Made by a program: the position numbers and the translations under genes. Below are positions 43,138 to 49,825 of a stretch of DNA of 49,825 bases, in pieces. Numbering within the stretch: position 1 is the stretch's first letter; the number at the start of each line of letters is the position of its first letter. The notes under the pieces were generated by a model. That model saw only the letters and a list, made by a program, of their open reading frames with translations. It was not told where the DNA came from and ran no database searches. The DNA lies in NCBI GenBank assembly GCA_947624685.1, contig CANQLJ010000008.1:1-49825 (forward strand), given 5' to 3'. This DNA is from Candidatus Gastranaerophilales bacterium. Its GTDB lineage: Bacteria; Cyanobacteriota; Vampirovibrionia; Gastranaerophilales; Gastranaerophilaceae.

Positions 43138-43932
43138 ATGTCAGGACATTCTAAATGGGCAAATATTAAACACAAAAAAGCAAAAGCGGATGCTGTTCGA
43201 GGGGTCAGCTTTGCGAAATTTTCAAGAGAAATTATAATCGCAGCTAAAATCGGCGGGCCTGACATAAACGGAAATTTCCGCCTCAGAACCGCTGTTGAAA
43301 AAGCAAAAGCGGGAGGATTGCCCAACGACACAATTAAGCGCGCAATAGATAAAGGCGCAGGCAATGCCCAAGGTGAAAACTTTGAAGAAATAACCTATGA
43401 AGGTTATGGCGCAGGCGGAGTTGCCGTGTTTATCGAGGCGGCAACGGATAACAGAAACAGAACCGCGGGCGACATTCGAAGCTATTTTACAAAATTCGGC
43501 GGAAATTTGGGTGAAACCGGTTGCGTCGGCTGGATTTTTGAACCCTATGGAATTATTACAATCGACAAACCCCAAGAAGTCTCCAAGCGCTCTAAGGAAG
43601 AAATTAAGACATTTGATTTTGATAAACTCTTTGAAGACGCTATGGAATTTGATGTAATGGATGTTTTTGAAGATGAGGAAGAAGATAGCTATAAAATCAA
43701 AACTTCAACTTCGAATTTAGAAAGTGTCACAAAAGGTCTTGAATCTTTGGGCTATACCATAAAAAGCGCCCAAGCAACAAGGATTCCATCCAATTCTTGT
43801 GAAATAACGGACGCTAACATTGCAAAAAAAGTCGTATTGTTGCTTGAAAAGCTCGATGAACATGACGATGTTCAAAATGTATATTCAAATTTTGAAACAA
43901 GCGACGAAATTATGACATCGCTTGATGTTTAG
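43138..43932 (+). CDS. yebC: YebC/PmpR (TACO1) family protein
   Basis: A 264-residue protein with the invariant start MSGHSKWANIKHKKAKADA, then FSREIIIAAKIGGPD, GGLPNDTIKRAIDKG and YEGYGAGGVAVFIEAATDNRNR. The family was first described as transcription regulators and includes factors that help ribosomes at proline stretches. An acidic segment near residue 178 (FEDEEEDSY) is typical. AAAGGGA supports the start. The following permease gene begins 23 bases later and is probably cotranscribed. Confidence 0.96.
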   Translation: MSGHSKWANIKHKKAKADAVRGVSFAKFSREIIIAAKIGGPDINGNFRLRTAVEKAKAGGLPNDTIKRAIDKGAGNAQGENFEEITYEGYGAGGVAVFIEAATDNRNRTAGDIRSYFTKFGGNLGETGCVGWIFEPYGIITIDKPQEVSKRSKEEIKTFDFDKLFEDAMEFDVMDVFEDEEEDSYKIKTSTSNLESVTKGLESLGYTIKSAQATRIPSNSCEITDANIAKKVVLLLEKLDEHDDVQNVYSNFETSDEIMTSLDV

Positions 43933-43955
43933 TTCAAAATTCAAAGGAATGACAG

Positions 43956-44948
43956 ATGGAATTAACGCTGAGCAATATTTTTATGATAACAGGGTTTTTG
44001 TTGTCCCTGTACGCTTGCGTTTCAAATGATGTCATCCAAACACTGGGAACATTTTTATCCACAACAAAACATCGTCCCGTTTGGCAAGTTTGGCTTTATG
44101 TAAGCACAATTCTTGTAATAACATTTGTTTTGGGCTGGCTAATAAATGACGGCGATATGGCTTTTGGATTGTTAGACAGAATCCCGCACCCCGATAAATT
44201 CTACTGGTGGCATATTTTGCCTCCCGTGATATTAATATATCTAACCAAAAAGGGCATCCCCGTTGCAACATCGTTTTTAATCATAAGCATATTTTCATCT
44301 AACACAATAATCGGGATGATGATTGCAAAATCCTTTATGGGCTATGTTTGCGCTCTTATTGTTTCTTTGATTTTATATTTTTTCATCGCCAGAAGGGTCG
44401 AAAAAATATTTTTATATATGAAAAATAAACCTATTGCGGTTCCTTGGATTATTGCAAAATGGATTTCAACGGCGATTCTATGGAGCGCATGGCTTCTTCA
44501 GGACGGGTCAAAGATTTTTGTGTTTTTACCTCGAAAATTAAGCTTTTTGCAAATGGTTTTAAGTCTAATAGCGTTTTTGATTTTGCTTTTTGTAATTTGC
44601 TATAAAAGAGGGGGCGAAATTCAAAATATAATCAAGCTCAAAACCAATACGCAGGATGTCCGTTCAGCTACCATTATTGATATTGTCTATGCGGGGATTT
44701 TAATTTATTTTTTGAATTTAAATAATATCCCGATGTCAACAACATGGGTCTTTTTAGGTGTTTTAGCGGGAAGAGAGATAGCTCTTTATAACCGTTTGAG
44801 ATTCATCACCGAAAAGAAAGTATATAAACACGTCATAAAAGACATTACAAAAGCAATAATCGGGCTTGTTGTATCTATTGTCGTTGTATTTTTAATCAAC
44901 AATCACCAAAAAATTATCGACATTTTAACGGGATACGTTAGCTTATAG
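43956..44948 (+). CDS. PiT-like (phosphate permease-related) membrane protein
   Basis: A 330-residue protein with about 9-10 membrane helices. SNDVIQTLGTFL (about residues 24-35) resembles the GANDVANAFGT motif, and IPVATSFLIISIFSS and IPMSTTWVFLGVLAG resemble the two PVSTTH-type repeats of PiT/SLC20 phosphate transporters, giving an inverted two-repeat layout. The key His is not kept, so the substrate may differ. AAAGGAATG lies before the ATG. The 3' end overlaps the convergent GlcF-like gene by 11 bases. Confidence 0.65.
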   Translation: MELTLSNIFMITGFLLSLYACVSNDVIQTLGTFLSTTKHRPVWQVWLYVSTILVITFVLGWLINDGDMAFGLLDRIPHPDKFYWWHILPPVILIYLTKKGIPVATSFLIISIFSSNTIIGMMIAKSFMGYVCALIVSLILYFFIARRVEKIFLYMKNKPIAVPWIIAKWISTAILWSAWLLQDGSKIFVFLPRKLSFLQMVLSLIAFLILLFVICYKRGGEIQNIIKLKTNTQDVRSATIIDIVYAGILIYFLNLNNIPMSTTWVFLGVLAGREIALYNRLRFITEKKVYKHVIKDITKAIIGLVVSIVVVFLINNHQKIIDILTGYVSL

Positions 44949-46023
44949 TTTCTTTCTCGATAAAATCTCTTAAATCGAGAGTTTTTTTAAAATTAAATGA
45001 GAGTAATTGAAAAAGTCTGATTCCAAAAACGCACGAAGGACAGATTGTCAAAATCAAATCAGCATTTGTTTTTTTAATGTCTTTTGCTTTTTTAAAAGCG
45101 ATTCCGGAAGAAATAACGGGATGAAATAAAAAATAACTCCCCCCGAACCCGCAGCATTTATCGGCATTTTCAAGCTTTTTATAGTTAATTCCTTCGATAT
45201 TTTTTATAAAATTTTCGATTTTTTCAAAATCATTTTTATTCAGGTGGCAGGGCTTATGGAAAGTTATTGTGCGATTAAAATATTTTGAATTTTTCTTTAA
45301 TTTTAATTTTTTATCTTTTAAAATTTCATCAAACAGCACAAGTTTCTTTTTATCATCTTCATTTAATGTTTCATACTGAGATACGGTATTTTTACAGGTT
45401 GCACAATCAAAAACGACAAGATTAGCTTCTTTGATTAATTTTGTGTTTTTTTCTTTTGCTTTTTCATAGTTTTTAATATCCCCTCCGGTCAGATAGGGAA
45501 GCGCACAGCAGGAAAAATCGGGGTTATATAAAATTTTATCCAAAAAAGTTTTTTTATGCTGAGCCTTTGAAACGCATCCTTTAAAATAATAAATATTCGA
45601 TTTTAAAGGGCCTTCGGAAGAGTTTTCGGAAGGTTTTTTTAAATTTTTAAAGAAATTTAGAAAATATAGTATTTTGATGGGCAATAATTTTAAGATTAAA
45701 AGTAATCTTTGGCTGAATTTTGAAGGGGAAAAATTTGCGTTTTTATAAGCGAAAATTAAAGATGTATTTATCTTTGAGGGGCAGTTTGAAGCGCATTTTG
45801 AACAGTTGAGGCAGATTTTAAGGTCACCTTTGAGCTCTTTTTCGCTTAAGAATTTTTTTTCATAGCCTAAAAGCTTCAGTATCAGCCCGCGGGATGTATT
45901 ATTTTCGTCTTTTATAATATCATATATCGGGCAATTTGATATACAAAGACCGCATCGGGTGCATTTTTCAAGGTCTTTTTTAATATTTTCGTTTATGTTG
46001 TCGTTTTTATTTTTGTTTGGCAT
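44938..46023 (-). CDS. GlcF-like 4Fe-4S protein with CCG domains
   Basis: The start is taken at 46023 (MPNKNKNDN); any longer frame runs through the opposite gene. The 361 residues hold two ferredoxin clusters, CTRCGLCISNCP (Cys21, 24, 27, 31) and CLNCSKCASNCP (Cys71, 74, 77, 81). Two CCG-type segments follow (YFKGCVSKAQ...SCCALPYLTGG and FHKPCHL...CCGFGGSY) that may bind further clusters, as in GlcF, LldE and HdrB. It should pass electrons from a flavin dehydrogenase, but no GlcD-like subunit is here. The zinc dehydrogenase genes are divergent, 28 bases away, and may share its promoter region. Confidence 0.85.
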   Translation of the reverse strand: MPNKNKNDNINENIKKDLEKCTRCGLCISNCPIYDIIKDENNTSRGLILKLLGYEKKFLSEKELKGDLKICLNCSKCASNCPSKINTSLIFAYKNANFSPSKFSQRLLLILKLLPIKILYFLNFFKNLKKPSENSSEGPLKSNIYYFKGCVSKAQHKKTFLDKILYNPDFSCCALPYLTGGDIKNYEKAKEKNTKLIKEANLVVFDCATCKNTVSQYETLNEDDKKKLVLFDEILKDKKLKLKKNSKYFNRTITFHKPCHLNKNDFEKIENFIKNIEGINYKKLENADKCCGFGGSYFLFHPVISSGIAFKKAKDIKKTNADLILTICPSCVFGIRLFQLLSFNFKKTLDLRDFIEKETIS

Positions 46024-46036
46024 AGTTATTTTATAG

Positions 46037-46042
46037 TATAAT
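46037..46042 (+). promoter_or_regulatory. -10 element of the zinc-dehydrogenase operon
   Basis: TATAAT at 46037-46042, nine bases before the ATG at 46052. The leader would be only a few bases, although AAAGGA lies in the gap. Confidence 0.45.
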
Positions 46043-46051
46043 TTAAAGGAT

Positions 46052-47047
46052 ATGAAAAGTGCAAAATTAAAAAATAAAAAAATTGAAATTGTTGATGTTC
46101 CAAAACCGACTTTGAAAGATTTTGGCGCAATTATAAAAGTTATAGGATGCGGTTTGTGCGGTTCGGATCTTGTCAAAATCAAGCATTCCACTCCCCAAAA
46201 TGAGGATAAAATTGTCTTAGGACATGAGGTGGTAGGAATAATTGATGAAATTAAATCAAGCGAAAATAAATTTAAAAAAGGCGATGTTGTGGCGCTGTCG
46301 CACCATTACCCCTGTATGGATAAGAAAAATTGCCAATATTGCAATAACGGCTCATATTCGATGTGTCCGACGTTTAAAAAATCAAATATTTATCCTAACG
46401 GCTTTAGCGAATATATTTTTGTTAATCAAAATCATCTTAAATATAATATTTATAAGATGAATAAGGATTTATCTTATGACCAAATGGCTTTTTTAGAGCC
46501 GTTATCCTGTTGTGTTCGAGCTATCAGACGTGCGGGATTTAGTTATGAAGATAAAAATAATTCAACGCACAATTCCCTTGTAATCGGTTTGGGTTCAATC
46601 GGGCTTTTGATGTTGAAGGGTTTAAAAGCTTTTAATGTCAACGCTTTTGGCTTTGATATATCTTCCAAAAGGATGCAAAATGCGCTCATACACGGCTTTT
46701 GTTTTGATGAAGAAAAAAAATATGACGTTGTATTTTTAACCGCAGGAAATTCCAAAGCTATTGATACAGCACTGAATTATGTCATTGACGGAGGTAAAAT
46801 CATTGTCTTTTCAAGCGTTGAAAATGATTTTGCGGGATTTAAAAATAATGAAATTTATTATAGGGAATTATCCGTTATATCAAGCTATTCTCCCGCAATA
46901 GCCGATTTAGAGCTCAGTGCAAAACTTTTGAATGAAAAAATTGTTGATGTTAAAAACATCTCAACTCATTACACACTTGACAATTTATCGCAAGCGGTTA
47001 ATGATAGTTTTAATAATGACGTTTTTAAGGCGTATATAGAAATATGA
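46052..47047 (+). CDS. Zinc-dependent MDR alcohol/polyol dehydrogenase 1
   Basis: A 331-residue medium-chain dehydrogenase. Catalytic zinc site: Cys36 in GLCGSD, His58-Glu59 in LGHEV. Structural zinc: Cys88, 94, 97 and 105, with spacing slightly wider than usual between the first two. The Rossmann nucleotide motif is VIGLGSIGLL (about 172-181). It oxidises a sugar alcohol or amino alcohol with NAD(P); the GatD, sorbitol and threonine dehydrogenase group is closest. It overlaps dehydrogenase 2 by four bases (ATGA), so both are made together. Confidence 0.87.
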   Translation: MKSAKLKNKKIEIVDVPKPTLKDFGAIIKVIGCGLCGSDLVKIKHSTPQNEDKIVLGHEVVGIIDEIKSSENKFKKGDVVALSHHYPCMDKKNCQYCNNGSYSMCPTFKKSNIYPNGFSEYIFVNQNHLKYNIYKMNKDLSYDQMAFLEPLSCCVRAIRRAGFSYEDKNNSTHNSLVIGLGSIGLLMLKGLKAFNVNAFGFDISSKRMQNALIHGFCFDEEKKYDVVFLTAGNSKAIDTALNYVIDGGKIIVFSSVENDFAGFKNNEIYYRELSVISSYSPAIADLELSAKLLNEKIVDVKNISTHYTLDNLSQAVNDSFNNDVFKAYIEI

Positions 47048-48081
47048 AAATGAAGGCAGTGCGCTATTATGCGCCAAATGATATAAGATATGAAGATACA
47101 AAAATCCCAGCACTAAACGAAGGGGAGATTTTGGTCAAAGTCGAAGCGGCGCTCACTTGCGGAACTGACGTCAAAACATTTAAAAGAGGGCATCCCGTTT
47201 TGATTAAATCCGTTCCTTCGGGCTTTGGGCACGAATTTTCGGGAGTTGTCGCTAAGATTGACGAAAATGTCAAAGATTTTAAAATCGGCGACAGGGTTGT
47301 CTGCGCCAATTCTGCTCCTTGCGGACAATGTTTTTATTGCAAACGGGGAGAATATGAATTGTGCGAAAATCTCGACCTTTTAAACGGGGCTTATGCGCAA
47401 TATATCGCCATTCCAAGAAGAATTGTAGAAAAAAATACTCTTATTGTTCCAAATAGCGTGCCTTTTTCGCATGCCGCTTTTTGTGAACCTTTGGCAAATG
47501 TTATCCACGGGTTATCAAAAACACCCATAAAACCGACGGATGTTGTTGGGGTAATGGGCTTAGGACCTATCGGGCTTATGTTTATAAGGCTTGTTAAATT
47601 AAAAGGCGCAAAAGTAATCGCCATGGGGCGAAATCCCTTGAAATTGAAGCTTGCGCAGGAATTTGGCAAGGCAGATGTTGTAATTGATATTAATAAATAT
47701 GATGACCCCGCTCAAATTGTTTTAAACCACACAAATGAAGGCAGGGGGCTTGATGTGGCGATTGAGTGCGTGGGTTTGCCTTCGATGTGGGAAAAAATGT
47801 TCGGACTTGTTCGAAAGGGCGGATATGTACATTTCTTTGGAGGATGTGCATCGGGGACATCGGTTAATATTGATACTTGCCGCCTGCATTATGACGAAGT
47901 TAAGATTATAAGCTCTTTTCATCATACACCAAAATATTTTAGAGAGGCACTGGATTTGATTTCAAGCGGAAAAATTGACGTCGAAAAGTTAATTACAAAG
48001 CGCATGGATATGAAATACGCTAAAAAAGCAATCGAGGAGCATTCGGAAGGCAAAGTGATTAAAATTTTGCTTGAAAATTAA
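47044..48081 (+). CDS. Zinc-dependent MDR alcohol/polyol dehydrogenase 2
   Basis: A 345-residue medium-chain dehydrogenase with canonical sites: catalytic Cys39 in TCGTD, His63-Glu64 in GHEFSG, structural zinc Cys93, 96, 99 and 107, and VGVMGLGPIGLMFIRL for the nucleotide. The loops HFFGGCASGT and ISSFHHTPKYFREAL are typical of this group. Two different MDR enzymes in one operon suggest two steps of one sugar or polyol conversion, or a hetero-oligomer. The substrate is not readable. Confidence 0.92.
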   Translation: MKMKAVRYYAPNDIRYEDTKIPALNEGEILVKVEAALTCGTDVKTFKRGHPVLIKSVPSGFGHEFSGVVAKIDENVKDFKIGDRVVCANSAPCGQCFYCKRGEYELCENLDLLNGAYAQYIAIPRRIVEKNTLIVPNSVPFSHAAFCEPLANVIHGLSKTPIKPTDVVGVMGLGPIGLMFIRLVKLKGAKVIAMGRNPLKLKLAQEFGKADVVIDINKYDDPAQIVLNHTNEGRGLDVAIECVGLPSMWEKMFGLVRKGGYVHFFGGCASGTSVNIDTCRLHYDEVKIISSFHHTPKYFREALDLISSGKIDVEKLITKRMDMKYAKKAIEEHSEGKVIKILLEN

Positions 48082-48084
48082 AAC

Positions 48085-48112
48085 TTGACTATGGCTTTTG
48101 ATTTGGTATGAT
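48085..48112 (+). promoter_or_regulatory. Promoter upstream of the tRNA-Phe repeat array
   Basis: TTGACT (48085-48090), a 16-base spacer and TATGAT (48107-48112), four bases after the dehydrogenase stop. It is the best promoter before the tRNA, so the array and the tRNA would be transcribed together. Confidence 0.6.
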
Positions 48113-48184
48113 GAAGTGGTCAAGCTTTGGACAGTTGGGCGTTGCGACGACTTGTTTGAAGCGACAATTGGACATTAATATCAT

Positions 48185-48586
48185 GCCGCGTTAGCTCCCC
48201 CAGTGGAGCCGATAGGCGAAACGGATAAAGAAACGTAGAGCTTGCTCTACCAACTGAATCCAATAACAATTGAATAAGAATAATTTTGCCGCGTTAGCCT
48301 AGGTGAGTGAAGCAGAGCCGCTAGAAAATATTTCACCAACTGAGCTAACAAAGCAAATGAAAATTGAATAGTTATGTTGAATGCCGCGTTAGCTCCCCAG
48401 TGGAGCCGATAGGCGAAACGGATAAAGAAACGTAGAGCTTGCTCTACCAACTGAATCCAATAACAATTGAATAAAATAATTAATGCCGCGTTAGCTCCCA
48501 AGTGGAGCCGATAGGCGGAACGGACAAAGAAACGTAGAGCTTGCTCTACCAACTGAATCCGATGAAAATTGAATAAAATAATTAAT
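48185..48586 (+). repeat. Tandem array of four tRNA-Phe-derived units of about 102 bp
   Basis: Units begin at 48185, 48288, 48383 and 48485 and run into the real tRNA at 48587 (steps 103, 95, 102, 102). Each starts with GCCGCGTTAGC, the tRNA 5' end. Units 1, 3 and 4 then hold a hairpin GCTCC/GGAGC and a roughly 40-base spacer. They continue with GTAGAGCTTGCTCTACCAAC, whose second half is the tRNA D-arm in reverse orientation. Unit 2 is divergent, with GTTAGC/GCTAAC and GGTGA/TCACC arms. None can fold as a complete tRNA. Confidence 0.88.
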
Positions 48587-48659
48587 GCCGCGTTAGCTCA
48601 GTTGGTAGAGCAAGGGACTGAAAATCCCTGTGTCCTTGGTTCGATTCCGAGACGCGGCA
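48587..48659 (+). tRNA. tRNA-Phe (anticodon GAA)
   Basis: 73 bases with a full cloverleaf: acceptor GCCGCGT/ACGCGGC, D-arm GCTC...GAGC, anticodon stem AGGGA/TCCCT with loop CTGAAAA (anticodon GAA), T-arm CTTGG-TTCGATT-CCGAG, and discriminator A. The CCA is not encoded. It is preceded by four partial copies of its own 5' part, and its 3' end recurs at 48951. Confidence 0.97.
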
Positions 48660-49040
48660 AATTTTTTTATATTCATGTGAAATTGGTAGCGAAGTCCGCA
48701 TCTCGGAACGAGGTCAAGCCTCGTCCTCAATATTTCATTTTGCTCCTGTGGGTATCTCGTTAAAACTCGCTTCGCTCACGCTGTCGCTCGTTTAACTCGA
48801 TTATCCTACGTACCCCAAGGGCATTTGTATTTTCTAATATTCGAGCTAAAGCTCTCATATTGAAAATACTGGCATCGCCTATCAATAGCTCCGGCTCGTC
48901 CTTTACCAGGACTCGCCTGGGATCCCTGGCTTGCGCATTTTCGGCAGAGTGAGACGCGGCAAATTTTTATATTCATGTAAAATTGGTTGCAAAGTCTGCG
49001 TCTCGCAACGAAATCAAGCCTCGTCCTCTTATGTTTTATT
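48649..49040. repeat. Direct repeat of the tRNA-Phe 3' end
   Basis: From GAGACGCGGCAAATTTTT (48649) about 80 bases, through ATATTCATGT and CAAGCCTCGTCCTC to 48728, are repeated at 48951-49028. The copies differ at several sites and are 302 bases apart. The second copy joins only the last bases of the tRNA, without the rest of the gene. Confidence 0.85.
48827..48869. repeat. 43-base imperfect palindrome
   Basis: Nested arms GTATTTTC/GAAAATAC, AATAT/ATATT and GAGCT/AGCTC with a 2-base centre. It lies inside the 302-base segment between the two copies of the tRNA 3' end. No reading frame. Confidence 0.65.
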
Positions 49041-49109
49041 CTTGCATTGGTCAGACCCTGAAATAAATTCAGGGTGACAATACTCGGGAATGTAAGCCAC
49101 AATACCTCG

Positions 49110-49499
49110 TCATTGCGGGCTTGACCCGCAATCTCTAAAGTATGTAATCTTTTCTCTTTAATTTGTTCACTTTTCTTTTCAAAAAGCTAAAAATATTTTT
49201 TAGCAAATTGCTTTTGCAATTTGCCCGCTTTCTTTTCTTTGTTCAATTGCCCATCAAAGAAAAGAAAGCGGGCTCGCACCATGTGGGTTGCTAGGACGTG
49301 CACTAAATTCAAGCAGCGCCTCTCGGGGAACTCGCGCACGGTACGGATTACGCCCTGTCCGCCAAAGCTCTCGCTTTGCCGTCACGGGCTTCACACAGCT
49401 GGCTTGCTTGAAAATCTCGACTAACGTCGGATTTTCTACGCAATCTGCGCATACTTCATCCCTAATGCTCGCTATTGCTCACAAAGGGCTGAAGCAACC
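49110..49499. repeat. Dispersed modular repeat element, complete copy
   Basis: About 390 bases with: hairpin ATTGCGGG/CCCGCAAT (49112-49132), stem CAAATTGC/GCAATTTG (49204-49223), and a perfect 19-bp stem starting GCCCGCTTTC (49223-49241 / 49255-49273). A body ends in the part also found at 1-97. No credible protein is encoded. It looks like a non-autonomous dispersed repeat. Confidence 0.8.
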
Positions 49500-49629
49500 A
49501 ATGCCGCTCGACTTCGCTTGGCAAGAGCGCACAAGCGCTCTAGGCCTCGCTCGTCTCGGGTGCGCTCAGACAACCCTCTCGGGATGATGTTTCATTAAGT
49601 GCACATGGAAAAGTCCTATACGCCGTTCC

Positions 49630-49825
49630 GTCATTGCGGGCTTGACCCGCAATCTCTAAAGTATGTAATCCTCACATTTAGGGATGTTCACTTTTCTTTC
49701 TTTAAAAAAACCAAAAATGTTTTTTAAAAATTGATTTCATCAATTTGCCCGCTTTCTTTTCTTTGTTCAATCGCCCATCAAAGAAAAGAAAGCGGGCAGA
49801 AAGAAAAGAAAGAGGGCTCGCACCA
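49630..49825. repeat. Dispersed repeat element, copy cut by the window end
   Basis: The same modules in order: ATTGCGGG hairpin (49633-49653), stem AAATTGAT/ATCAATTT (49728-49746) and the 19-bp stem (49747-49765 / 49779-49797). It ends at CTCGCACCA, where the complete copy continues into its body. Between the copies (49500-49629) lies a short hairpin AGAGCG/CGCTCT and no gene. Confidence 0.8.

Noticed and set aside
46024-46191. Longer N-terminus for the GlcF-like protein
   Set aside because: The added 56 residues lie antisense to the start of dehydrogenase 1 and precede the natural ATG at 46023, from which the Fe-S domains follow directly.
48247-48552. Possible minus-strand protein of 101 residues
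   Set aside because: It is a translation of the tRNA-derived repeat units, with internal amino-acid repeats that follow the DNA period and no ribosome site.
48185-48586. CRISPR array suggested by regular repeat spacing
   Set aside because: The period is about 102 bases with nearly the whole unit repeated, no unique spacers and no cas genes; the units derive from tRNA-Phe.
49221-49587. Plus-strand frames of 67-99 codons in the right-end repeats
   Set aside because: Two overlapping frames in a palindromic dispersed repeat, without ribosome sites and with composition unlike the other genes.

Overview
The window looks like one AT-rich contig from a gut-type Candidatus Gastranaerophilales (Vampirovibrionia/Melainabacteria, the non-photosynthetic sister group of Cyanobacteria). 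This assignment is an inference. It rests on the AT-rich base composition with dense operons, fermentation by pyruvate formate-lyase, KDO synthesis (Gram-negative envelope), a FliW/CsrA pair, and especially several otherwise unrelated proteins that share a short [IVL][ST]F-x-[AG]-like motif after a low-complexity N-terminus, which I associate with this lineage. Both contig ends lie in copies of one dispersed repeat, as expected for an assembly broken at repeats.

Layout. 1-97: end fragment of the dispersed repeat. 0.16-9.3 kb: a GH13-type glycosidase, a lineage-type membrane-anchored protein, an XRE regulator, the operon secreted TPR protein-fliW-csrA-TPR protein, pnp, a family-4 uracil-DNA glycosylase and a 53-residue protein. 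9.5-14.9 kb: rmlA, a hypoxanthine-DNA-glycosylase-like gene, a calpain-like cysteine protease, a LOG-family hydrolase, a YkgJ-like cysteine-cluster protein and a small winged-helix protein. 14.9-17.4 kb: a candidate structured small RNA, a frameshifted metallopeptidase-like pseudogene, a glycosyltransferase-like gene and an XRE regulator. 17.5-22.3 kb: a cluster of pentapeptide-repeat protein, HAD phosphatase-like protein and protein-kinase-like protein. 22.3-29.3 kb: kdsA, recA, a ferritin-like protein, a pflB lacking its glycyl-radical domain, a trpB remnant and a two-component system. 29.3-37.7 kb: an ArnC/ArnT-like glycosyltransferase pair, then a minus-strand run of yhaM-like gene, secreted protein, cinA/pncC, cpaE-like, cpaF-like and ribD. 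37.7-48.1 kb: queF, lineage-type proteins, an acyltransferase, carbonic anhydrase, HEAT-like protein, yebC, PiT-like permease, a GlcF-like Fe-S protein and two zinc dehydrogenases. 48.1-49.8 kb: tRNA-Phe preceded by four roughly 102-bp tRNA-derived tandem units, then non-coding repeats.

Together the genes suggest an anaerobic fermenter with an LPS-type envelope, decorated surface glycans and possibly flagella. It also carries a set of eukaryote-like proteins (calpain-like protease, kinase-like, pentapeptide-repeat and HAD proteins) that could be exported or host-directed. The most unusual items are the truncated pflB, the tRNA-Phe repeat array, the shared N-terminal F-motif, several genes whose promoters predict leaderless mRNAs, and the folded dispersed repeats.
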